A DNA stretch of 10,097 nt, taken from contig DSAJ01000176.1 of assembly GCA_011372835.1 (NCBI GenBank), positions 1-10,097 of the forward strand, in the 5' to 3' direction. The number at the start of each line of letters is the position of its first letter. The stretch's first letter is position 1. Position numbers and translations under genes: made by a program. The notes below the pieces were generated by a model that made no database searches, was not told the origin of the DNA, and saw only the letters and a list, made by a program, of their open reading frames with translations. This document shows, in pieces, positions 1 through 6,820 of this stretch. The stretch is from Methanomicrobia archaeon (GTDB taxonomy: Archaea > Methanobacteriota_B > Thermococci > Methanofastidiosales > NM3).

Positions 1-671
1 CGATGCTTCCTACGCTCCTCGATGCGCAGTGCGCTGTCCTCGAGCCATGCTTCATACATCGTGAGGTCGACGACGTTTTCCTGGTAGAACGTTCCACATT
101 CCTCCTCCTTGGACGAGATGAGCTCGATAAGCTGGAGCACCATGCCCTCCTTGAGAAACGACACCATGTCCCTGACCTCATGCTTGTTGCACCCCATGAG
201 CACCATGTTGAGCTTGATGGGCCTGATGCCCGTATCGTATGCCGCCTCGATGCCTGCAAGGGCGTCAGCATGGGCATCCGTGCCCGTGATCTGCCTGTAG
301 GTCTCGGCCGAGAGCGTGTTGAGCGTGATGTTTGCCCGGTTGAGCCCCGCTTCCTTGAGCCGGGTGGCGATGGGCGCGAGTAATACGCCGTTCGTTGAGA
401 TCGACACATCGTCCATGTATCGTGAGGCTGCGCCCACGATGTCGACGATGTCGCGTCGCACGAGCGGCTCGCCGCCCGTGAATCGCACCTTGCGGATACC
501 AAGGTCGCTCGCGACAGAGAGGAGCGTGTCGATGTCGTCGACCGACATCTCCCTGTCCGACCCGTTTGAAGGAAGCTCGCCCTCGCGGTGACAGTAGACG
601 CATGCGAGATTGCACCGCTTCGTCAACGCGATGCGTATGTTGGTAATGGGTATGCCGTTCGCACTTACCAT
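1..671 (-). CDS. moaA: GTP 3',8-cyclase MoaA (molybdenum cofactor biosynthesis), 3' end outside window
   Basis: This is a radical-SAM enzyme that starts molybdopterin synthesis by converting GTP to the 3',8-cyclo intermediate, which leads to cPMP. Reading the minus strand from ATG at 671 gives 223 codons with no stop before the window edge. The N-terminal [4Fe-4S]/SAM cluster motif is C20-x3-C24-x2-C27, followed by HREGE, a combination typical of archaeal MoaA. TGGEPL at 65-70 is the SAM-binding glycine motif, and STNG (92-95) and NITLNTL (114-120) match further conserved radical-SAM segments. The C-terminal second cluster and the terminal GRG tail known from the family would lie outside the window and cannot be checked. 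The start overlaps the moeA stop as TGATG, so translation is probably coupled; a GAGG lies about 10 nt upstream inside moeA. It is the last visible gene of the wtpABC-moeA operon. Family assignment is firm. Confidence 0.93.
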   Translation of the reverse strand, partial: MVSANGIPITNIRIALTKRCNLACVYCHREGELPSNGSDREMSVDDIDTLLSVASDLGIRKVRFTGGEPLVRRDIVDIVGAASRYMDDVSISTNGVLLAPIATRLKEAGLNRANITLNTLSAETYRQITGTDAHADALAGIEAAYDTGIRPIKLNMVLMGCNKHEVRDMVSFLKEGMVLQLIELISSKEEECGTFYQENVVDLTMYEAWLEDSALRIEERRKH

Positions 672-1876
672 CAATCATCAACCTCGTAGACGAGGACGTC
701 ATCACCCTCATCAAGGTATTCGACCGAGGAGGGAATGAGCGCTATCCCGTCAGCCTCGAGAAAGCTTGAAAGTGCGCCGCTTCCCCTGAAGATGGGAACG
801 GCACTGCTTCCCTCGAGACGGACGGGCAGGAACTGAAGCCTCCCCCGAGTCGCAGTTATTCTAGTCTTGAGTTTATAAGACTTAGGGCTTTTGTGCCCCG
901 TGCGCCGCGTGATGGCCGCAATGGCCGGTGCGACGAGCATGGTGAAGATGACTGCACACGAGGTGGGATGGCCCGGGAGACCTATGACGACTGACGTGCC
1001 CATCGTGCCCACGAGCGTCGGCTTTCCCGGCTTGATAGCAACGCCGTGTATGTGTATCTCGCCCCGTTTCGACAAAGCATCGACCACATGGTCGCGCCTG
1101 CCCTTCGAGACGCCGGCCGAGAGGAGCACGAGGTCGGCGCCTTGTGCCTCATCGAGCTTTTCGCCTATCGAGGCCGACGTATCGGCCGCTATGCCAAGGC
1201 GCGCGACATGCCATCCCAGCTGCGTGAGCCTGGCTTCGAGGTATGCGGCGTTCGCATCGTAGGTCGAGACCGGTCCTAACGCTTGGCCAGGAGTGACCAC
1301 CTCGTCACCCGTCGACACGATAGCGACGCGAGGCCGGCGCACCACCTCGATGTGATCGATGCCAAGAGCGGAGAGGACGCCGATCAGGCGAGGAGTGAGA
1401 CGATCGTACGTTCTGACGGCGATATCGCCCCGCTTGATGTCAAATCCCGGCGCCATGACGTGCTGACCCGGGGCAGCGCTTCGCCTGAATACCACGTCGC
1501 TTTCTGACAGGTCGGCATCCTCGAGCATGACGACGGCCTCCGCGCCCGCAGGGAGTGCGGCGCCGGTGGCCACGTAGGCGCATGCCCCCGGCTTGATCGT
1601 GACGCCGGGCACGACGCCCGCGTCGATATGGCCAATGATGGTGAGCGTGACGGGGCGGGCCTCGCTTGCCTCTGCCACGTCATCGACCTTGACGGCATAG
1701 CCGTCCATCTGCGACTTCGGATAATGGGGGAGGTCGATCGGTGCGGGCACGTCGCGGGCTGCGATGCGGTCGACCGCCTCGTCGACGGGCACCTGCTCAG
1801 TCTCCTGGGGCATCGCCACGAGACGGGCGATCGCGTCCCTGGCCTCCTCATATCCGCTCAATCGAAGGTACTTCAT
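671..1876 (-). CDS. moeA: Molybdopterin molybdenumtransferase MoeA
   Basis: A 401-residue cytosolic protein that inserts molybdate (or tungstate in W-using archaea) into adenylylated molybdopterin, the last general step of cofactor synthesis. Visible MoeA marks are KSQMDGYA at 54-61 with the conserved D58, ATGA at 103-106, STGDE at 188-192, YDAN at 206-209, SAGVSKG at 253-259 followed by D262, and GLPGHPTS at 299-306, the archaeal variant of GLPGNPVS. The C-terminal barrel-like domain ends with a LDEGDDVLVYEVD segment, as is usual. There is no extra periplasmic-binding-like domain, which some archaeal MoeA proteins carry. The ATG at 1876 was chosen over a frame extension to 2005 because GGTGA lies 4 nt upstream, straddling the wtpC stop, and because the MoeA similarity begins at MKYLRLSGYEEA; the extension would overlap wtpC and is not MoeA-like. 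Spacing to wtpC is 8 nt, and the stop overlaps moaA by one base. Confidence 0.95.
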   Translation of the reverse strand: MKYLRLSGYEEARDAIARLVAMPQETEQVPVDEAVDRIAARDVPAPIDLPHYPKSQMDGYAVKVDDVAEASEARPVTLTIIGHIDAGVVPGVTIKPGACAYVATGAALPAGAEAVVMLEDADLSESDVVFRRSAAPGQHVMAPGFDIKRGDIAVRTYDRLTPRLIGVLSALGIDHIEVVRRPRVAIVSTGDEVVTPGQALGPVSTYDANAAYLEARLTQLGWHVARLGIAADTSASIGEKLDEAQGADLVLLSAGVSKGRRDHVVDALSKRGEIHIHGVAIKPGKPTLVGTMGTSVVIGLPGHPTSCAVIFTMLVAPAIAAITRRTGHKSPKSYKLKTRITATRGRLQFLPVRLEGSSAVPIFRGSGALSSFLEADGIALIPSSVEYLDEGDDVLVYEVDD

Positions 1877-1884
1877 GTTCTCAC

Positions 1885-2952
1885 CTATACTGATACCACA
1901 TGCAGGGCGGTGGTCTTGAAAAAGATGTCCACTGATGCCCCTACCTCGAGTCGTAGCTCCTCCACGGAATTTTTGGTCACGACGGTGACGACGGGAAATC
2001 CGCAATCGATCCGCACGACGTGGTAGAAGCCGCGCTGTTCCACTGCCGTTATCACGCCATGGAACCTATTGCGCGCGCTCGTCCTTGCACCAGATCCCAC
2101 GACGATGTCCTCTGGCCGGATGAGGAGGCGCACCTCGCGTTCGGTACAATCGAACTGCTCGGGCCGTGCCATGCGGACCTCGTAGCCGTAGAGGTCGAGC
2201 GTGAGCGTGTCGTGCGTGCATTCATTAACACGAGCCTTCCATATGTTTTCCACCTTGACGAAGTCGGCGATGTCCATCGAGGAAGGCCGAGAGAAGATCT
2301 CAGAGGGCGTGCCCACCTGGACGATGCGGCCATCCATCATGATGGCGATCCTGTCGGCGAGCTGGAGCGCCTCCTCCTGGCTATGTGTCACGTGGACCAC
2401 GGTAAGGCGCTCGTGATGGTGTAGAGCCTTCATCTCGTGTATGAGCCGTGACTTCGTGCGCTCGTCGAGTGCCGAGAACGGCTCGTCGAGGAGAAGCACC
2501 TTGGGGTAGCACGCAAGGGCGCGTGCCATGGCCACCTTCTGCTGCTCGCCGCCGGAAAGCGTCGTCACATCGCGGTGAAGCAACGATGATATATCGAGCA
2601 ACCCGACGAGTTCCTCGAGCCGACGCCCCCGTTCCTCAGGATCGATGCCGCGCACGCGCATGCCATATTCGATGTTGCCCTTGGCGTCCATATGGGGGAA
2701 AAGCGAGTAGTCCTGGTACATGAAACCAATGTTTCGCCGCTCCGGCGGCCGGGACGTCTTGTCCTCGCCGTCGATCATGATGTGTCCCCGTTCGGGATAG
2801 TATATACCGGCAATGAGCTCGAGCAGGAGCGTCTTACCCGCACCCGTCGGCCCGAGTATGACGAAGTACTCGCCCTCCTCTACATCCAATGAGATGTCCT
2901 TAAGGGAAAACGTATCGCCCCATGTGTTGCCCAGCTTCTCGATACGTATCAT
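1885..2952 (-). CDS. wtpC: Tungstate/molybdate ABC transporter, ATP-binding protein WtpC
   Basis: A 355-residue ATPase that powers import of tungstate or molybdate through WtpB. All nucleotide-binding motifs are present: Walker A GPTGAGKT at 34-41, Q-loop Q80 in YQDYSLFPH, signature LSGGEQ at 132-137, Walker B VLLLDEP at 152-158 with catalytic E157, and switch H190. Residues from about 240 to 355 form the extra C-terminal region, with LLIRPED at 276-282 marking a TOBE/MOP-like domain, which in ModC/WtpC-type ATPases can bind oxyanion and trans-inhibit transport. Two starts are possible. ATG at 2958 would overlap the wtpB stop as ATGA. ATG at 2952 lies 8 nt after a perfect GGAGG at 2965-2961, against only 2 nt for the first, so 2952 is preferred; the difference is two residues. 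The substrate is inferred mainly from the WtpA partner. Adjacent sulfate or putrescine ATPases share the fold, but the context decides. Confidence 0.92.
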   Translation of the reverse strand: MIRIEKLGNTWGDTFSLKDISLDVEEGEYFVILGPTGAGKTLLLELIAGIYYPERGHIMIDGEDKTSRPPERRNIGFMYQDYSLFPHMDAKGNIEYGMRVRGIDPEERGRRLEELVGLLDISSLLHRDVTTLSGGEQQKVAMARALACYPKVLLLDEPFSALDERTKSRLIHEMKALHHHERLTVVHVTHSQEEALQLADRIAIMMDGRIVQVGTPSEIFSRPSSMDIADFVKVENIWKARVNECTHDTLTLDLYGYEVRMARPEQFDCTEREVRLLIRPEDIVVGSGARTSARNRFHGVITAVEQRGFYHVVRIDCGFPVVTVVTKNSVEELRLEVGASVDIFFKTTALHVVSV

Positions 2953-2954
2953 CC

Positions 2955-3766
2955 TCATCGCCTCCTCGTGTTCGAGAGCAAGCGCAGACATATGAACGTG
3001 ACAAAGCAGATGAGTATCAGCAGCACCGCAATCGGTTGCGACTCCTGGAGGCCCCCTGTGTTGAACTTGTAGAGGATGAGCGTCGATGCGATCATCGGAT
3101 AGTATGCAAGCACGACGACGGCACCGAACTCGCTTACGCCACGCGCCCACGCCATGATGGCGCCCGATGCGATATGTCGGATCGAGAGTGGTAGCGATAT
3201 CGAGAAGAACGTGCGCCACTGCGATGCACCCAGCGTTCGCGAGACGTGCTCCAGATTGGGGCTCACGCTCAGGAATCCGTCCTTGGCGGAGTTGACAAAG
3301 AACGGATAGCTCACGAAGAACATGGCGGCGACGATGCCCCACATCGAGTCCTGGAAGACGATACCAAGCGAGGCGAAGACCGAGCCGACAGTGCCCTTCT
3401 TCATGAGGAGCGAGAAGAGCGCGATGCCGGCCACAGTGTGCGGTATGATGACGGGGATGTCGATGAACGCCTCGATTATCTGCTTGCCAAAGAACTCCTT
3501 GCGAGCGAGCACGTAGGCGAGAGGAATGCCGGCTAGCAGGGCGAAGAGCGTGGCGATGAACGACGTGTAGAGGGTAAGCCATATGGAGCGCAACACTGCC
3601 GAATCCCTCGAGACCGCAAGGAAGTTGTCCGGATTGAGCACGAGCTGCTGATAGAGCAGATTGAAGAGCGTCGCGATGACGAAGATGACAATGGTGAGAC
3701 CTATGAAAAAGAAGAGAGCCATGAGCGGCTGCTGCCTCACCTTGTCAAAGAACGTGGTCGTTCCCA

Positions 3767-3767
<1 letters not shown>
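2955..3767 (-). CDS. wtpB: Tungstate/molybdate ABC transporter, permease WtpB
   Basis: A 270-residue membrane protein that forms the translocation channel, probably as a homodimer, and couples WtpA to WtpC. Hydrophobic segments fall at about 16-38, 62-87, 103-122, 143-159, 198-222 and 243-262, which gives the six helices expected of a ModB/WtpB permease. The ATPase-docking (EAA) loop is seen at about 175-195, with TLGAS followed by SLPLS. IPHTVAGIAL (about 108-117) is a conserved segment in molybdate/tungstate permeases. The C-terminus ends in a basic RRR cluster consistent with the positive-inside rule. The ATG at 3767 overlaps the wtpA stop by one base (TAATG), so translation is probably coupled; only a weak GTGA is seen upstream. 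The end overlaps the preferred wtpC start region by a few bases. The family is secure; the choice between tungstate and molybdate is inferred from WtpA. Confidence 0.93.
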
Positions 3768-4801
<1,034 letters not shown>

Positions 4802-4810
4802 GTTCTTCAC

Positions 4811-4834
4811 CGTTATTTTTAGAAAAACATAACG
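4811..4834. promoter_or_regulatory. ModE-type operator candidate upstream of wtpA
   Basis: A 24-bp inverted repeat, CGTTAT-N12-ATAACG. Extending the arms to ten bases keeps nine of ten positions paired. This is the same half-site and spacing that I recall for the Escherichia coli modA operator bound by molybdate-ModE, and ModE-like sites have been reported in archaea. It ends 10 nt before the wtpA ATG, overlaps the first G of its ribosome-binding site and covers the predicted transcription start, where a repressor would block the operon when oxyanion is plentiful. No modE gene is present in the window, so the regulator is inferred. Confidence 0.62.
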
Positions 4835-4856
4835 TAATCACTATAAAATGATTGCG
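4833..4856. repeat. Second inverted repeat spanning the TATA-like box
   Basis: CGTAATCA (4833-4840) and TGATTGCG (4849-4856) pair at seven of eight positions around an 8-bp spacer that is exactly the TATA-like CTATAAAA. It overlaps the ModE-like palindrome by two bases. It could be a second operator acting on either divergent gene, or chance in AT-rich DNA. Confidence 0.3.
4841..4848 (-). promoter_or_regulatory. TATA-like box for the wtpABC-moeA-moaA operon
   Basis: The minus strand reads TTTTATAG. Its centre lies about 26 nt upstream of position 4819, which predicts a short leader of about 18 nt containing the GGTGA ribosome-binding site of wtpA. The same bases read CTATAAAA on the plus strand and could also serve the divergent gene starting at 4932, which would then have a leader of about 60 nt. 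Called by eye from the archaeal TATA consensus. Confidence 0.5.
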
Positions 4857-4931
4857 ACTGATAGGCAGATCGGGCAAAATATCATTAAGTGAGAATACAT
4901 ACATGAAAAAGAATAGTTATCAGGTGATGTT

Positions 4932-5594
4932 ATGAACAACGATGTAAAGAAGGAACGCTTCACATGCGACAGGTGCCCCGGGACGTTTTGCGCCCACGGC
5001 ACGGGGACCCAACCGAAGTTCTGTCCCATGCGCGAGTACCAGCAGACGATGCATGAGGCCCGGGACCGCTACGAGGAGGGACTTGCAGGCACGCTGGCGC
5101 GACCCTCGGCGATAATCGAGAAGGAAGGCTACCTCACCCACGAGGGCAAGACACTCCCGGCACGGGACAGGCTGACAGAGGTCATCGCGTTTGCCAAGAG
5201 AATCGAGGCCGCCTCTGTAGGAATGGCGTTTTGCATGGGGCTCAAGCGCGAGGCGCGCGCCATCGCATCGGTACTGCGCGACCATGGCATCGTCGTCGAA
5301 TCGGTGCAGTGCAAGTGCGGAGCCATCGACAAGTGCGACCTCGGGCTCCCGAAAGAGGTCAAGCTTGGCGACTGCGACGCATTCGAGGCCGCGTGCAATC
5401 CGCTGCTCCAGGCCGAACTGCTGAATCAGGCGAAAACGACGTTCAACCTCGTCGTCGGACTCTGCATCGGTCACGACATGCTCTTTACACACTACTCGAA
5501 GGCGCCGGTCTCGACGCTCATCGTCAAGGACCGGCAGACGGGACACAATCCGCTCGCCTCGGTCTACAGCGCATACCACCACGGGAAGGGATGA
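4932..5594 (+). CDS. Cysteine-rich DUF1847-family protein (putative metal binding)
   Basis: A 220-residue soluble protein of unknown function. It resembles the DUF1847 family, found in archaea and anaerobic bacteria, by its N-terminal cysteine cluster C12-x2-C15-x4-C20-x10-C31 and by the C-terminal block NLVVGLCIGHD (172-182), HYSKAPV, VKDR and GHNP. In all it has eleven cysteines (12, 15, 20, 31, 101, 127, 129, 135, 148, 155, 178). Their pairing suggests bound metal, zinc or an Fe-S cluster, but this is inference. There is no signal peptide or membrane segment. The ATG at 4932 has GGTGA 4 nt upstream. The gene is divergent from wtpA across 130 bp and overlaps the following flavoprotein gene start region, so the two probably form one transcript. 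Regulation may be shared with the tungstate/molybdate operon through the common intergenic region. Family assignment is fairly sure; no function is proposed. Confidence 0.85.
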   Translation: MNNDVKKERFTCDRCPGTFCAHGTGTQPKFCPMREYQQTMHEARDRYEEGLAGTLARPSAIIEKEGYLTHEGKTLPARDRLTEVIAFAKRIEAASVGMAFCMGLKREARAIASVLRDHGIVVESVQCKCGAIDKCDLGLPKEVKLGDCDAFEAACNPLLQAELLNQAKTTFNLVVGLCIGHDMLFTHYSKAPVSTLIVKDRQTGHNPLASVYSAYHHGKG

Positions 5595-5596
5595 TG

Positions 5597-6025
5597 ATGT
5601 ACAAAGCGGCACGGCAGGTGTTAGAACGGGCGCTCGTGTGCAGGCTTGGCATCGTCTGCGACGGCCGGCCCTACGTCGTGCCGGTCTGCTTTTGCGCCTA
5701 CGAGGGCGCACTCTACTTCCACTCCCGCACGCACGGCAAGAAGATGGACTGCATCGATGCCAATCCGCAGGTCTGTTTTGAAGTAGACATCGACCATGAG
5801 CTCAGGAAGGGACGCGACCCCTGCAACTGGTCGATGAAGTTCAAGAGCATCGTCGGCGAGGGGCGGGCGACCCGCTGCGACGATGCGAGCGAGAAGGAGG
5901 ATGCGCTCAAGGCGCTTGTGAAAAAATATGGGGGACGTGAGCCACATGTGTTTGCGCCTGAAGCGCTCGAGTCAGTAGCGGTGGTGCGCATCGATATCGA
6001 TGACATGCGGCTCCGTATCAATTGA
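5597..6025 (+). CDS. FMN-binding protein of the pyridoxamine 5'-phosphate oxidase/NimA-like superfamily
   Basis: A 142-residue small flavoprotein of the split-barrel FMN-binding fold. The N-terminal half shows LGIVCDGRPYVVPVCFCAYE, the usual first strands, then LYFHSRTHGKKMD (39-51), where the Ser/Arg and GKK residues match the FMN-phosphate-binding segment of NimA-like proteins, then NPQVCFEVD. W78 in CNWSMKFKSIVGEGRA fits the next conserved strand, and the end, KYGG followed by a short helix and VVRIDIDDM, is typical. Relatives include 5-nitroimidazole reductases and many proteins of unknown substrate, so no reaction is assigned. Three consecutive ATGs occur at 5591, 5594 and 5597. The purine-rich GGGAAGGG ends at 5590, giving the third ATG 6 nt spacing, so it is preferred; the others would add one or two Met. 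The 5' end abuts or overlaps the DUF1847 stop, indicating one operon. Confidence 0.85.
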   Translation: MYKAARQVLERALVCRLGIVCDGRPYVVPVCFCAYEGALYFHSRTHGKKMDCIDANPQVCFEVDIDHELRKGRDPCNWSMKFKSIVGEGRATRCDDASEKEDALKALVKKYGGREPHVFAPEALESVAVVRIDIDDMRLRIN

Positions 6026-6088
6026 CGATATGCACATGCACGATCACTGACGGGGGGCATGTCGCCCGCGCTCATGCGATGCAACTAA

Positions 6089-6118
6089 ATGTGCAGCACG
6101 TTTGACGGCACTGCACAT
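6089..6118. terminator. Hairpin between convergent genes, possible bidirectional 3' end element
   Basis: ATGTGCAG (6089-6096) and CTGCACAT (6111-6118) are perfect 8-bp inverted arms around a 14-nt loop, lying in the 111-bp gap between the plus-strand flavoprotein gene and the convergent minus-strand unknown gene. Part of the arm (TGCACAT) also occurs near 6031. No long T-run follows on either strand, so termination is only a guess; mRNA 3'-end protection is equally possible. Confidence 0.3.
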
Positions 6119-6136
6119 AGGTTAAGATCGACACGC

Positions 6137-6763
6137 TCACTCCTGCTCTTCCTCATCGAGCTTGTCGAGCAGTTCATCCAGGCACTCTGACCCCATGATC
6201 TGGTGTATGTGCTGGATCTTTTCGATCATCTCATCAGGATAGAGCATCCAGTAGATGAGCTCGGGATGTGGTGCGATGCTTCCATCGTCCTGCTCCATCT
6301 CCTCGATCAGCGATGAGAAGAGCTCGTCGATGCTCTCGGCGGATCCGTCGACATCGAACATCGCCAGCACCGAGGGAGAGAGGTCGGTGAGGGATTCCTT
6401 GAATCGTTGCTCGTGCCTGTTCAAGAACTCCTTGGTCAAAAGCGGGCGTACATACGGCGACTGGACAAAGATCTGTGCGTCCTCGTTTTCCAGCATGTCC
6501 TTGGCGATGTGCTCGAGCACGTCCTCGGTCTGCGGCATCTGCCACCTTTCGGCACCCTCTGCATCCCTCGTGATGACACCATCCCTGTGAAGCTCTTGGA
6601 GCACCTGCGCGAGCTGCGGCTGGGTCGTGTCGATATCGAGCTCGGACAGGAAGTTGAGGATCTCGGTATCGGTAACGGGCATGGGGTATGCGGTAGCAAA
6701 GAAAAGGATGACCTTTCGTCTCAACGTGGTCATATCGGTCGATGTATCACTTGATTCGGCCAT
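6137..6763 (-). CDS. Acidic protein of unknown function with probable N-terminal winged helix
   Basis: I do not recognise this 208-residue protein. Residues 11-78 look like a winged-helix domain: helix LRRKVILFFATAY, then a short segment VTDTEILNFLSELDI, a possible recognition helix QPQLAQVLQELHRDG and a wing-like strand pair ending in ERWQM. Residues 79-208 are mostly helical and rich in Asp/Glu, ending in a charged DELLDKLDEEEQE tail. There is no signal peptide, membrane helix or cysteine-rich motif; C194 is the only cysteine. The strongly acidic second half is unusual for a DNA-binding regulator and would suit a protein-interaction or sensing role, but this is inference. The ATG at 6763 has no clear ribosome-binding site, while a TATA-like box is centred 26 nt upstream, so a leaderless transcript is likely. 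It lies 57 nt downstream of the P-type ATPase gene on the same strand and is convergent with the flavoprotein gene. Confidence 0.75.
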   Translation of the reverse strand: MAESSDTSTDMTTLRRKVILFFATAYPMPVTDTEILNFLSELDIDTTQPQLAQVLQELHRDGVITRDAEGAERWQMPQTEDVLEHIAKDMLENEDAQIFVQSPYVRPLLTKEFLNRHEQRFKESLTDLSPSVLAMFDVDGSAESIDELFSSLIEEMEQDDGSIAPHPELIYWMLYPDEMIEKIQHIHQIMGSECLDELLDKLDEEEQE

Positions 6764-6785
6764 GCTACTTCTTTATAACATGATA

Positions 6786-6793
6786 ATATAAAA
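6786..6793 (-). promoter_or_regulatory. TATA-like box for the unknown winged-helix gene
   Basis: The minus strand reads TTTTATAT, close to the archaeal TATA consensus, in the AT-rich half of the 57-bp gap after the ATPase gene. Its centre is about 26 nt from the ATG at 6763, so transcription would start at or next to the start codon. This supports an independent, leaderless transcript rather than only read-through from the ATPase. Confidence 0.5.
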
Positions 6794-6820
6794 GTTGTTA
6801 GGCCCGGGACAGGCGTCACG

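Noticed and set aside
265..714. Open frame of 149 codons on the minus strand across the moaA/moeA junction
   Set aside because: His/Arg-rich translation without motifs; the moaA frame in the same stretch carries the radical-SAM cluster motif and is clearly the real gene.
1877..2005. N-terminal extension of moeA by 43 codons in the same frame
   Set aside because: It overlaps the C-terminal domain of wtpC in another frame, does not resemble MoeA, and a good GGTGA ribosome-binding site stands before the ATG at 1876.
4802..4810. GTG start for wtpA three codons upstream
   Set aside because: The GTG is itself part of the GGTGA ribosome-binding site of the ATG at 4801, and no separate site precedes it.
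4920..5711. Open frame of 263 codons on the minus strand across the DUF1847 gene
   Set aside because: The arginine-rich start and low-complexity composition mark it as a shadow of the plus-strand gene; the DUF1847 motifs are clear on the plus strand.
6137..6763. The winged-helix-like protein as the ModE regulator of the wtp operon
   Set aside because: It lacks a MOP/TOBE-like oxyanion domain and any recognisable ModE sequence, and it is grouped with the cation pump rather than with wtp.
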